From Bacteroidota bacterium (GTDB taxonomy: Bacteria > Bacteroidota > Bacteroidia > B-17B0 > Aurantibacillaceae), in NCBI GenBank assembly GCA_018267825.1, contig JAFDXR010000003.1, positions 452,952-516,951 of the forward strand: a DNA stretch of 64,000 bases. The letters run 5' to 3'. Numbering within the stretch: position 1 is the stretch's first letter; every line of letters begins with the position of its first letter. The notes under the pieces are model-generated. The model did no database searches. It had not been told where the DNA came from and saw only the letters and a program-made list of their open reading frames with translations. The translations under genes were made by a program, and so were the position numbers. Shown here piece after piece: positions 28,249 to 35,987 of this stretch.

Positions 28249-28740
28249 TTAGTTGCCTGCCGACTCTTTATCAAGATATAATCGCCAGCTGTCTCCTTCT
28301 GCGGTCTGCCGGATGTGCTCATTTCTGGCCAACAGAAAACGGTGCAGATATGCTGTCAGAAAAAGCCTTTCGGCCATTCTGCCCAAAATACCCCAGGGGG
28401 CTTCATAGTAAAATTCATCTTTCATCACCGTAAAACCGTCTTCTTCATGAAACAGGTGGCGATGATGAATTTTACGGAAGATGCCCTGCTCCATTTCATC
28501 GACAAACTCATGCGGTTCGCGGCAAACGGTAATACGCGAGGTGAGTGTTTGCACAATCCCAAAGTGACGTGCTTTCCAGGTCACTGTATCGTTCAGCTTC
28601 ATAACACCCGATGTGATCCCGGCAATGGCTTTTTCGTGAGTACCGACTGTACTGCTCATGTGCACATCTACCGACAATGCCAGCCTGAAACACCTTTCGG
28701 CCGGGGCTTTTATACGGGTATTGATACAAATCAGCGGCAT
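28249..28740 (-). CDS. SRPBCC (START-like) ligand-binding domain protein
   Basis: The product has 163 residues from the ATG at 28740 (MPLICINTRIKAPAERCFRLA); upstream in-frame residues read back into the previous gene and are rejected. The opening strand and helix, the central MKLNDTVTWKARHFGIVQTLTSRI, and the C-terminal helix (GILGRMAERLFLTAYLHRFLLARNEHIR) match the polyketide-cyclase/SRPBCC fold, here in the subgroup found next to TIGR01777 epimerases. These proteins bind small hydrophobic ligands; the ligand is unknown. It starts one base after the epimerase stop codon and is the last gene of a six-gene minus-strand operon. Confidence 0.85.
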   Translation of the reverse strand: MPLICINTRIKAPAERCFRLALSVDVHMSSTVGTHEKAIAGITSGVMKLNDTVTWKARHFGIVQTLTSRITVCREPHEFVDEMEQGIFRKIHHRHLFHEEDGFTVMKDEFYYEAPWGILGRMAERLFLTAYLHRFLLARNEHIRQTAEGDSWRLYLDKESAGN

Positions 28741-28741
28741 G

Positions 28742-29674
28742 TTATTTTTTCTGAAGGAGGTTTTCGATACAACCCAGGGCATCCGGGAATGCAAAGCGAA
28801 AGCCCTGCTCCATGGCCTTTTGTGGGATAGCATTCCGGCTTTTCAAAACAAGTTCAGGCTCCGTCCGGATAAAGAAAGCACCGAAGGCCAGCATCCATGT
28901 TGAAGCAGGGAGCCCAACAGCGACATGCAAACGGGTCCGGAGCCATTTCATAAAATCGGCATTTGATACAGGCTCTGGTGCTGTGCAATTGTAGGTTCCC
29001 TGAACCTCAGCATGAGTGATACACCAGCTTACCATTTCACAGAAATCAGTAACATGCATCCAGCTCATCAGTTGTTTTCCGTTGCCCATACGTCCTCCTA
29101 ACCCTAGTTTTGTCATTTTACAAAGTGTGGGGAACACCCCGCCGGCATTACCGAGTACCATGCCAATACGCAGGTTTACTTTCCGTGTGCCGGGTGTTTC
29201 AAAACTGTAAAACGTTTTCTCCCAGGCCTTGCATACTTCTACAGAAAATCCTTCGCCGATTTCTCCACCCGTTTCAGTCATTTGCAGATCGCCGGCTTCG
29301 CTGTGGCGGTAAATAGTAGCAGATGCTGCATTGATCCATAGCCCGGGGGCCTGCTTCGCCGCAGCAATGGCTTTTCCCAACGCAGCTGTGGGTTCGAGGC
29401 GTGAAGAAAAAATAAGTGCTTTGTTCTTTGCAGTGTAACGGCAATCCACACTTTTGCCACACATATTCAATACCACATCGGCACCTTCAAGTTCTTCAGT
29501 CCAGGCTCCTGCTGTTTTTCCATCCCAGTGTACATAACGTACACCATCATTTACGGTTTCTTTTCCCCGGGTCAGAATTACGATTTCACCCGTTAACGGT
29601 TTCAGGTATCCTGTAAGGCTTTCTCCCAGGAATCCCGAGCCGCCGGCAATCACTATTTTATTCCATTTTTTCAT
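28742..29674 (-). CDS. TIGR01777 family NAD(P)-dependent epimerase (YfcH-like)
   Basis: The 310-residue protein begins with a Rossmann motif (VIAGGSGFLGESLTGYL). It shows the TIGR01777 signatures VRYVHWDGKTAGAW, ADVVLNMCGKSVDCRY and AWEKTFYSFETPGTRKVNLR, then a C-terminal MSWMHVTDFCEMV, VQGTYNCTAPEPVSN and an R-rich DUF1731-like tail ending AFPDALGCIENLL. It is an atypical SDR enzyme related to sugar-nucleotide epimerases; its substrate is not known for any close homologue I can name. It is tightly coupled with the SRPBCC gene (1 bp) and is preceded by two small membrane proteins in the same operon. Confidence 0.9.
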   Translation of the reverse strand: MKKWNKIVIAGGSGFLGESLTGYLKPLTGEIVILTRGKETVNDGVRYVHWDGKTAGAWTEELEGADVVLNMCGKSVDCRYTAKNKALIFSSRLEPTAALGKAIAAAKQAPGLWINAASATIYRHSEAGDLQMTETGGEIGEGFSVEVCKAWEKTFYSFETPGTRKVNLRIGMVLGNAGGVFPTLCKMTKLGLGGRMGNGKQLMSWMHVTDFCEMVSWCITHAEVQGTYNCTAPEPVSNADFMKWLRTRLHVAVGLPASTWMLAFGAFFIRTEPELVLKSRNAIPQKAMEQGFRFAFPDALGCIENLLQKK

Positions 29675-29727
29675 GTTACGGTTTTATATGAATTATTCAG
29701 GGAATTTGCGTGTTGTTGTTACTCTGC

Positions 29728-30144
29728 TCAGTGTTGTTCTTCGATCCTGATTTGCTGTACCTGTTGTTGTTTTGGTTTTGGAAGAATTAACATAATGAAA
29801 AAGTTGATGAAAAGCAAGATTCCAAGCACCAGTGTAAATACACCCAGCTTTATAGCCAGCTCTTCGATGGTTTGCTGTGATGAAGCCAGCTGATCATACA
29901 CAAGTCTTTCGCCGCTAAAATGAGCATTGTCGCGAATCCGCATGCGCATAAAAGAAAAACCGAAAGCGATCAGGTAGAAACCCGTTTGCATCAGGTTATT
30001 GGTAGCCGTGGCCACAGCTTCTTTTCCCCGAAATGTTTCGATCAGGAAAGCCTTGGTGTTCTTGTGAAGCATTTTAGCAGTCCAGATACTTAATCCGAGT
30101 GTTACAGGAATGTAAATGGTGTAGGCAATGATGTTGTAATTCAT
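29728..30144 (-). CDS. Small membrane protein, paralogue of the next upstream gene
   Basis: The 138-residue protein has hydrophobic segments at about residues 5-25, 52-70 and 95-122 and a charged Gln-rich tail. I do not recognise a named family. It is clearly related to the protein encoded at 30195-30560: both begin IIAYxxY, share a KMLHKN/KILHTN motif, an ATNNL/AANNL motif and GFxF in the second helix, at the same spacing. The two probably arose by tandem duplication. Its place in the GbsR/DCC/TIGR01777 operon suggests an inner-membrane component of that system. Confidence 0.75.
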   Translation of the reverse strand: MNYNIIAYTIYIPVTLGLSIWTAKMLHKNTKAFLIETFRGKEAVATATNNLMQTGFYLIAFGFSFMRMRIRDNAHFSGERLVYDQLASSQQTIEELAIKLGVFTLVLGILLFINFFIMLILPKPKQQQVQQIRIEEQH

Positions 30145-30194
30145 GATTTCCAGGTTTTATGCCTGCAGCGCAGGCGGGTTTATAGTTTATGGTT

Positions 30195-30560
30195 TTATTT
30201 TGATTTTGCGAGCTCGTTACGTTTTATGAAAAGCGAAATAATTTTCGGTGCAAAAAACATATTGATAAAATGAAGGATCGACAGGGTTATGAGAATGAAG
30301 CCTTCGGAGTCTGCCATAAATTCAACTACATCGGCAATGCCAGACATCTGGCCACAGGTGTCAAGATGATAAAATGCAAAGCCCGTGTTCACGAGGCAAT
30401 ACCCCACATATAACAGGTTGTTGGCCGCTTCACTGATTGCTTTATCAGGACATTCTTCAAAAAGATAAGCCCTGCCATTGGTGTGCAGGATTTTACCAAC
30501 CCAAACCACAATCAGGAAACTGCACAACAGGTATAATATGTAAGCAATGATGGTATACAT
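30195..30560 (-). CDS. Small membrane protein, paralogue of the neighbour
   Basis: The product has 121 residues from the ATG at 30560 (MYTIIAYILYLLCSFLIVVWVG); a longer frame reads back into the DCC gene and is rejected. There are three hydrophobic segments, with an acidic middle loop (DTCGQMSGIADVVEFMADSEG) and a basic C-terminus (FIKRNELAKSK). It shares the KILHTN, AANNL and GFAF positions with the protein at 29728-30144. It starts two bases after the stop of the DCC-family gene, so translation is probably coupled. The function is unknown. Confidence 0.75.
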   Translation of the reverse strand: MYTIIAYILYLLCSFLIVVWVGKILHTNGRAYLFEECPDKAISEAANNLLYVGYCLVNTGFAFYHLDTCGQMSGIADVVEFMADSEGFILITLSILHFINMFFAPKIISLFIKRNELAKSK

Positions 30561-30562
30561 GA

Positions 30563-31381
30563 TTACAGAATAATGGTTAATACAAGCAGGCGATAAACCA
30601 CCCATGAAATGCTCAGCCAGCCGGGAGCCCCTATATAAGCCACGCGGCGGGCATGCATAAAAAGCATAAAGGCCACCACAAGCATAAAATACCCCAGGTA
30701 TATATATCCGGACAAGACCATAATGTGCGACAAACCGATAGCAGGCAATAATAACAGAGCACCAATGAGCGACACGGTCATCATATTGCCCAGGTAATCA
30801 AATACCGGTGTTTTTCTGCTTCTCACGGCCACAAGCAGGAGTCCCTGGAAAACAATCTGACCGAAACAAATGGCAAACTCACGGTACAGACTGGAGGACG
30901 GTACAAGGCCCTGTAACCTTGAAGCGTAGTGATTGAGAACCAATGAAGTGAAGATACCACACAGGACGATGAAGGCTATGCGAAACCCTGCATGAAAGGT
31001 GGGAACACAGGTTTGCTCCCTGTATGTTCGTGAAGGAGCAATAACCTTGCGATTAAATGATATGAATTTGTACAGCGTATTGAGAAACCCATAAACCGGT
31101 TTGAAATTACCGATGCTTTTGATGTATGGAACATTATAGCCCAGAATGGCCAGGAGACTTTGCAGACCATATATTGCTTCACCTGTTTGTGTATTCACCA
31201 GCGCAATTTCATTGCAGGAACGGGCGGCATCTATTTTCCCGGAAAATGCTCTGACACCTTCCTGGTAAAGGGTGCGACCATTCCCATCGAGCATGCCTGA
31301 TTTGATGAAGGCTCCTGTATAGGCTTTACACAAAGGACACTGATCGTCGTAGAGAAGTGTATGGTTTTTGAGCGTTTTCAT
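30563..31381 (-). CDS. DCC-family (DUF393) thiol-disulfide oxidoreductase-like membrane protein
   Basis: The 272-residue protein opens with the DCC motif LLYDDQCPLCKAY, in which Cys15 and Cys18 form a CxxC pair in a thioredoxin-like fold. The following ~90 residues (ALVNTQTGEAIYGLQSLLAIL) match DUF393. From about residue 130 it continues with five or six transmembrane helices, giving a membrane-anchored redox module. DCC proteins are predicted thiol-disulfide exchange proteins, but physiological partners are mostly unknown. It lies 54 bp after the GbsR/MarR regulator and is followed by two small membrane proteins. Confidence 0.82.
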   Translation of the reverse strand: MKTLKNHTLLYDDQCPLCKAYTGAFIKSGMLDGNGRTLYQEGVRAFSGKIDAARSCNEIALVNTQTGEAIYGLQSLLAILGYNVPYIKSIGNFKPVYGFLNTLYKFISFNRKVIAPSRTYREQTCVPTFHAGFRIAFIVLCGIFTSLVLNHYASRLQGLVPSSSLYREFAICFGQIVFQGLLLVAVRSRKTPVFDYLGNMMTVSLIGALLLLPAIGLSHIMVLSGYIYLGYFMLVVAFMLFMHARRVAYIGAPGWLSISWVVYRLLVLTIIL

Positions 31382-31399
31382 TTTTCTTATTTTCTATAC

Positions 31400-31429
31400 T
31401 TTCAATAATTACTGAAATATATATTGAAA
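31400..31429. promoter_or_regulatory. Candidate second operator dyad upstream of the DCC gene
   Basis: TTTCAATA (31400-31407) and TATTGAAA (31422-31429) are exact inverted copies with a 14-nt spacer. They lie between the regulator gene and the DCC gene. The half-sites resemble the arms of the perfect palindrome at 31982-32005. Confidence 0.4.
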
Positions 31430-31435
31430 AAAATT

Positions 31436-31942
31436 TTACTTGAATAGTTTGAATAAAGCACCCACCAGGGCGTTTTCGTCCAGTTTAATGGCACGTTCCA
31501 GGGCGAAGTCTGCTTTTTCAACCACGCTTTCTATATTGGAAACAGCTTCTACGAGGGCCTTGTGCTGTTTATCGTTTTTATCCCCTTTGGTATTTTTAAG
31601 TTCCTCGAGTACTTTGAGAACAGGCTCTATTTCGCGTTTGCGGCGTTCTTTGATAATTTGTTTGGCGACTTTCCAGATATCTTTTTCGGCCCTGAAATAC
31701 TCTTTGCGTTCACCGGCCCTGAGTTCACGGAACACCAAACCCCAGTCGATCAGGTCGCGGAGATTCATGTTCGCATTCCCTCTCGAAATTTTCAGATCTT
31801 CCATCACCTCTTCGGTGGTCATGGCTTCAGGACTGATGAGGAGTAATGCATGAACCTGTGCCATGGTACGGCTTATGCCCCAGCTGCTGCCCAGGGTTCC
31901 CCAGGTCTGGATAAATTTGGCTTTGGCTTCCTGATGGTTCAT
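31436..31942 (-). CDS. GbsR/MarR family transcriptional regulator
   Basis: The 168-residue protein starts at the ATG at 31942; a longer frame adds seven residues ahead of MNHQEAKAKFIQTWG. The winged-helix core is clear: a helix at MAQVHALLLISPEAM, recognition helix MTTEEVMEDLKISRGNANMNLRDLIDWGLV, and wing AGERKEYFRAEKD. A long C-terminal coiled coil (about residues 95-165) should mediate dimerisation. GbsR-type regulators typically repress transport or osmolyte genes in response to small ligands. This one heads the operon and has a palindrome in its own promoter, so autorepression is likely. The ligand is unknown. Confidence 0.9.
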   Translation of the reverse strand: MNHQEAKAKFIQTWGTLGSSWGISRTMAQVHALLLISPEAMTTEEVMEDLKISRGNANMNLRDLIDWGLVFRELRAGERKEYFRAEKDIWKVAKQIIKERRKREIEPVLKVLEELKNTKGDKNDKQHKALVEAVSNIESVVEKADFALERAIKLDENALVGALFKLFK

Positions 31943-31960
31943 AACAATTGATTTCCTGAA

Positions 31961-31991
31961 CAAATGTATAGCTAGTTATTGAACTTTCAAA
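31961..31991 (-). promoter_or_regulatory. Promoter of the GbsR/DCC operon
   Basis: On the minus strand TTTG (31991-31988), a 19-nt spacer and TACATTTG (31968-31961) match the Bacteroidota consensus exactly. The ATG lies 18 nt after the -7 box. The -33 element is inside the 24-bp palindrome. Confidence 0.65.
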
Positions 31992-32005
31992 ATATTTTGA
32001 AAGTT
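31982..32005. promoter_or_regulatory. Perfect 24-bp palindrome, probable operator of the GbsR-type regulator
   Basis: AACTTTCAAAAT is followed directly by its exact reverse complement, giving 12-bp arms with no spacer. It covers the -33 box of the operon promoter. This is the expected place for a dimeric winged-helix repressor to block RNA polymerase. Confidence 0.65.
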
Positions 32006-32031
32006 TTTTTGAAAAAATTTCCAAACAAGCA

Positions 32032-32061
32032 TAAAAAAAGCCCGTACGACTGGTACGGGCT
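32032..32061 (-). terminator. Rho-independent terminator after glmS
   Basis: AGCCCGTAC (32039-32047), a 5-nt loop and GTACGGGCT (32053-32061) form a perfect 9-bp stem. On the minus strand a run of seven T follows. It lies 18 bp after the glmS stop codon. Confidence 0.9.
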
Positions 32062-32079
32062 ATATTAACAGAAACAGGT

Positions 32080-33924
32080 TTATTCTACCGTAACGCTCTT
32101 GGCCAGGTTTCGTGGTTGATCGACGTTGCAACCGCGCATCACAGCAATATGATACGACAGCAATTGCCATGGAATAACCGAAACCAGCGGAACGAGTGTT
32201 TCATCTGTTTCCGGAATTTCGATCACATGGTCGCTCATGCCTTTTACATCATGATCTCCGGCAGTAACGACGGCAATGATTTTTCCTTTGCGGGCCTTTA
32301 CCTCCTGGATATTGCTTACTACTTTCTCATAGTTTGCACCTTTGGTGGCAATGACAAACACCGGCATTTCCTCATCAATGAGGGCAATAGGACCGTGTTT
32401 CATTTCAGCTGCCGGATAGCCTTCGGCATGGATATAGGAAATTTCCTTGAGTTTCAGTGCCCCTTCCAGTGCCACCGGGAACGAGTATCCACGACCCAGG
32501 TAGAGTGCGTTGGAAGCATGCTGATAGGTAGAAGCAATTTTTTTGATGAGCTCGTTTTGTTTAAGTACTTCCTCTATTTTCTGAGGAATGGCCTCGATCT
32601 CGTATAATAACTGACGGTAGCGGCTTTCGGCGATGGTTCCTTTTACTTTTGCCACATGCAGTGCCATGAGTGTGAGCACAGTAACCTGGGCTGTAAATGC
32701 TTTGGTAGATGCCACCCCTATTTCAGGACCGGCGTGTGTATAAGAACCGGCATGCGTAGCGCGGGCAATAGAAGATCCTACTACATTGCACACGCCAAAA
32801 ATGGTGGCACCCTTGCTTTTAGCCAGTTCAATAGCAGCCAGCGTATCGGCTGTTTCACCACTTTGTGAGATGGCAATAACAATATCTTCGGGGTAGATAA
32901 CCGGGTTGCGGTAGCGGAATTCCGAGGCATATTCTACCTCAACCGGAATACGTGCATACTCCTCAAACAGGTATTCGGCCACCAGGCCTGCATGCCATGA
33001 GGTACCACATGCTACAATAAGAATACGCCGTGCATTACTGAACTTGGTTTCATATTCCTCGATACCACCCATTTTGAGATGCCCGGTTTCTGAATTGAGG
33101 CGGCCGCGCATACTGTCGAATACAGAACGTGGCTGCTCATATATTTCCTTAAGCATAAAATGGTCGTAGCCACCTTTTTCGATGGCTTCGAGCTCCATTT
33201 CCAGTTCGTGGATATACGGTGTAATTTCTTTGTCTTTGATTGTACGGATTTTCAATTCCTCGCCACGACGCACAATGGCAATCTGCTCATCTTCGAGGTA
33301 TACAACGTTTTTGGTGTATTCTACAATCGGTGATGCATCGGAAGCGATGAAATATTCATCTTTACCGATACCAATAACCATAGGACTTCCTTTTTTTGCG
33401 GCGAATAAGGTATCCGGATCATTTTTATCCATGATCACAATCGCATAAGCACCAATAACCTGGTTCAGGGCCACCATCACAGCGTGCCCGAGTTTCATGT
33501 TCTCGTGCTGACGGATATCTTCAATGAGGTGAATGAGAACTTCCGTATCGGTTTGCGACATGAAAGTATGACCGCGCTTGGTGAGACCTTCTTTCAGTGA
33601 AGCATAATTTTCGATGATCCCATTGTGGATCATCACCAGGTTTTTACTCTGCGAATAATGCGGGTGCGAGTTTACATCGTTGGGTTCACCGTGTGTAGCC
33701 CAGCGTGTGTGCCCGATACCCATGGTACCGGTAATATCTTTTCCTTTGGCGAAAGCCTCCAGTTCAGAAACCTTTCCTTTTTTCTTATATACGTTGAGTT
33801 CGCCGTTCTTATTCAACAGGGCTATACCGGCACTGTCGTATCCGCGATATTCCAAGCGTTTGAGACCCTTGATAAGAATCGGGTACGCTTCTTTATTACC
33901 CAGGTAACCTACTATTCCGCACAT
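32080..33924 (-). CDS. glmS: Glutamine--fructose-6-phosphate aminotransferase (isomerizing)
   Basis: The 614-residue enzyme makes glucosamine-6-phosphate, the entry to peptidoglycan and LPS amino sugars. The class II glutaminase domain begins with the nucleophile Cys2 (MCGIVGYLG; Cys1 after Met removal) and contains GIGHTRWATHGEP and SHPHYS. Two SIS sugar-isomerase domains follow at about 290-430 and 460-600 (GTSWHAGLVAEYL, ISQSGETADTLAAI, GPEIGVASTKAFTAQV, EGYPAAEMKHGPIALI). The C-terminus PRNLAKSVTVE is the canonical end. I saw no glmS-ribozyme-like leader, which is expected outside Firmicutes. Confidence 0.97.
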   Translation of the reverse strand: MCGIVGYLGNKEAYPILIKGLKRLEYRGYDSAGIALLNKNGELNVYKKKGKVSELEAFAKGKDITGTMGIGHTRWATHGEPNDVNSHPHYSQSKNLVMIHNGIIENYASLKEGLTKRGHTFMSQTDTEVLIHLIEDIRQHENMKLGHAVMVALNQVIGAYAIVIMDKNDPDTLFAAKKGSPMVIGIGKDEYFIASDASPIVEYTKNVVYLEDEQIAIVRRGEELKIRTIKDKEITPYIHELEMELEAIEKGGYDHFMLKEIYEQPRSVFDSMRGRLNSETGHLKMGGIEEYETKFSNARRILIVACGTSWHAGLVAEYLFEEYARIPVEVEYASEFRYRNPVIYPEDIVIAISQSGETADTLAAIELAKSKGATIFGVCNVVGSSIARATHAGSYTHAGPEIGVASTKAFTAQVTVLTLMALHVAKVKGTIAESRYRQLLYEIEAIPQKIEEVLKQNELIKKIASTYQHASNALYLGRGYSFPVALEGALKLKEISYIHAEGYPAAEMKHGPIALIDEEMPVFVIATKGANYEKVVSNIQEVKARKGKIIAVVTAGDHDVKGMSDHVIEIPETDETLVPLVSVIPWQLLSYHIAVMRGCNVDQPRNLAKSVTVE

Positions 33925-33989
33925 ATATTGTTTTTATTTTGGGAGCACAGCCGGCATTGCGATAGATGCCTGCCTGCCGTTTGGTGATT

Positions 33990-33997
33990 CAAATTTA
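33990..33997 (-). promoter_or_regulatory. Candidate -7 element for glmS
   Basis: The minus strand reads TAAATTTG (TAnnTTTG), 65 nt before the ATG. A TTTG lies upstream at 15-nt spacing, slightly shorter than the usual 17-23. Confidence 0.4.
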
Positions 33998-34038
33998 TGA
34001 TTTTATAAAAAACAAAAAACGCAGCATCAGCCGATTTA

Positions 34039-35529
34039 TTATTTAGCCATCCTTAAAAAGTTCACTTCTTTCGGGGTCAGAAACCGCCATTTGCCACGCG
34101 GGATATCTTTTTTGGTAAGCCCTGCAAAAGCCACACGGTCCAGTTTCACAACCTCATACCCCAATTGTTCAAAAATACGGCGCACAATACGGTTACGCCC
34201 GCTGTGAATCTCAATGCCAATGTCTTTCTTACCTTCTTCGGCATACTCTATGGCATCGGGTTTAATAAAGCCGTCTTCAAGTTCAATACCTTCGCTGATC
34301 TGCTTAAAATCGGCCGGTGTTATTTTCTTATTCAGCGTAACGTGATATACTTTTTTGATGTTATGTTTCGGGTGCGTGAGTTTAGCCGCCAGGTCACCAT
34401 CGTTGGTAAACAACAGTAATCCCGTGGTATTACGGTCGAGGCGTCCAACAGGGTACAGACGTTCGCGGCAGGCACTGCTGATGAGCTCCATTACCGTGCG
34501 ACGTTCCTGCGGATCGTCCATGGTGGTGATATAATCTTTTGGCTTGTTGAGCAGCAGGTATCGCTTTTCTTCATTGCGGATTTTTGCACCGTCGTAAGTC
34601 ACCTCATCACCGGGTTTTACCTTAAAGCCCATTTCGGTGATTGTTTTACCGTTTACAGTTACAATCCCCGAAGCGATCAACACATCGGCTTCGCGGCGTG
34701 AGCAGATTCCTGCATTGGCGATATAACGATTGAGGCGTACAAGGCCATCCTGGCTGCTTTTGCCGGTCTTTTTGCTGCGACCCAGTTTCTCGTATGTTTC
34801 AAGGTGTTTTTTATCGCGGTAACTTAGTTCGTCACCACCTTCCTCTGTATAGCTGCTCTTACGCGAGTCTTTACCAAAGGAACGTTTGGGTTTATCGAAT
34901 GAGCCGGTTGATTTACCATAACCCGATTCTTTTTTGAAGCCCCCTTTATCATCGCTGCTATAGCTGCGTTTCGGACGGTCAAATCCTCCTTCTTTTTTGA
35001 AAGAGCGGCTGTCATCATCTTTTGCGAAGCTGCGGCGTGGTTTATCGAATCCACCTTCTTTTTTAAAGCCTCCGTTGCCGTCGCTTTTATAACTGCGTTT
35101 GGGTTTATCGAAGGAGCGGTCACCGCCGAATCCGCCTTCTTTCTTAAAGGAGCGTTTTTCGTCTCCGTCAAAAGACCGGCGTGGCTTGTCAAAGGAGCGT
35201 TCTGATTTTCCGTAGCCTCCTTCTTTTTTAAACGGGCGGCGCTTGTCATCCCCGTCGAAGCTGCGTTTTGGTTTGTCAAAACCGCCTTCTTTTTTGAATG
35301 GGCGTTTTTTATCGTTGCTGCCGAAGCTGCGTTTCGGTTTATCGAATGAGCGTTCCGGTTTTCCATAACCATCGCTGCTGCGTTTTGGTTTATCAGAAAA
35401 GGACCGTTCTCTCGACGGGCCGCTTTTTTCTCGTTTAAATGAGGGCTTATCGCCCCTGCTATCGCTTTTTCCGGTAGATCTTTTTCTGGAAAAATCCGAT
35501 TTTCCTCCGCTTGAATTCCTTTGACGCAT
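34039..35529 (-). CDS. rluB: 23S rRNA pseudouridine synthase RluB-like with long low-complexity N-terminal tail
   Basis: The 496-residue protein has two parts. Residues 1 to about 255 are a disordered Arg/Lys/Gly/Ser/Phe-rich tail of degenerate repeats built on SFDKPKRSF and PFKKEGG. The rest is an ordinary RsuA/RluB enzyme: an S4 RNA-binding domain from about 258 (RLNRYIANAGICSRREADVLI) and the synthase domain with VGRLDRNTTGLLLFTNDGDLA, where the Asp near residue 365 is catalytic. RluB modifies U2605 of 23S rRNA in E. coli. The tail probably adds RNA affinity. It lies 34 bp after yraN on the same strand. Confidence 0.9.
   Translation of the reverse strand: MRQRNSSGGKSDFSRKRSTGKSDSRGDKPSFKREKSGPSRERSFSDKPKRSSDGYGKPERSFDKPKRSFGSNDKKRPFKKEGGFDKPKRSFDGDDKRRPFKKEGGYGKSERSFDKPRRSFDGDEKRSFKKEGGFGGDRSFDKPKRSYKSDGNGGFKKEGGFDKPRRSFAKDDDSRSFKKEGGFDRPKRSYSSDDKGGFKKESGYGKSTGSFDKPKRSFGKDSRKSSYTEEGGDELSYRDKKHLETYEKLGRSKKTGKSSQDGLVRLNRYIANAGICSRREADVLIASGIVTVNGKTITEMGFKVKPGDEVTYDGAKIRNEEKRYLLLNKPKDYITTMDDPQERRTVMELISSACRERLYPVGRLDRNTTGLLLFTNDGDLAAKLTHPKHNIKKVYHVTLNKKITPADFKQISEGIELEDGFIKPDAIEYAEEGKKDIGIEIHSGRNRIVRRIFEQLGYEVVKLDRVAFAGLTKKDIPRGKWRFLTPKEVNFLRMAK
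34830..35400 (-). repeat. Degenerate tandem repeats coding the RluB basic tail
   Basis: Phrases encoding SFDKPKRSF alternate with phrases encoding FKKEGG at irregular intervals of about 60-75 bp, with at least seven recognisable copies. The repeats are in frame and imperfect. Confidence 0.8.
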
Positions 35530-35563
35530 ATTGGTGATTATAATCCGGTAAAGATACGCTTAT

Positions 35564-35941
35564 TTATCGTAAGGTGGGGTAAAATGCATCGGGAATATGG
35601 CTAATTTGGGGTTGTTGGCCCGAATGGATCACGGAAATGATATCAAACCGGGTTTCGGCATCCACGTTGTGCTGTTCGATATAATGGTTCGCTGCCTTTA
35701 TGAGGAATTTCTGCTTTTTCAGGTCTACAAACTCTTCCGGTGCCCCAAACTGGCTGTTCAGGCGGGTTTTCACCTCCACAATTACGAGTTGGTTGCGATC
35801 CATGGCAATGATATCGATTTCGAGATGCTTGTATTTCCAGTTGGTTTCCAGGATTCGGAACCCCCGGCCAAGAAGAAATTCAACGGCCAAAGCCTCCCCT
35901 TTATCGCCTATTTCCTTTTTATTTGGCACGAATTTTTCCAT
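35564..35941 (-). CDS. yraN: YraN/UPF0102 family nuclease-like protein
   Basis: The 125-residue protein has the family's normal length. The start GDKGEALAVEFLLGRGFRIL, then LEIDIIAMDRNQLVIVEVKTR, contains the E-D-ExK residues of a PD-(D/E)XK nuclease-like fold (a Holliday-junction-resolvase relative). The biological role of UPF0102 proteins is not established. It is followed by rluB and is divergent from the DUF4412 gene, with only 46 bp between the two start codons. Confidence 0.93.
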   Translation of the reverse strand: MEKFVPNKKEIGDKGEALAVEFLLGRGFRILETNWKYKHLEIDIIAMDRNQLVIVEVKTRLNSQFGAPEEFVDLKKQKFLIKAANHYIEQHNVDAETRFDIISVIHSGQQPQISHIPDAFYPTLR

Positions 35942-35987
35942 ATTGGGGAAAATATATATTTTAGTATAAATTTAAACTATTACTTAC

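Noticed and set aside
34824-35372. 182-codon frame antisense-register to the RluB tail (minus strand)
   Set aside because: It is a shifted frame of the low-complexity repeat, open because of the repeated codons, with an Asn/Ala/Lys-only product.
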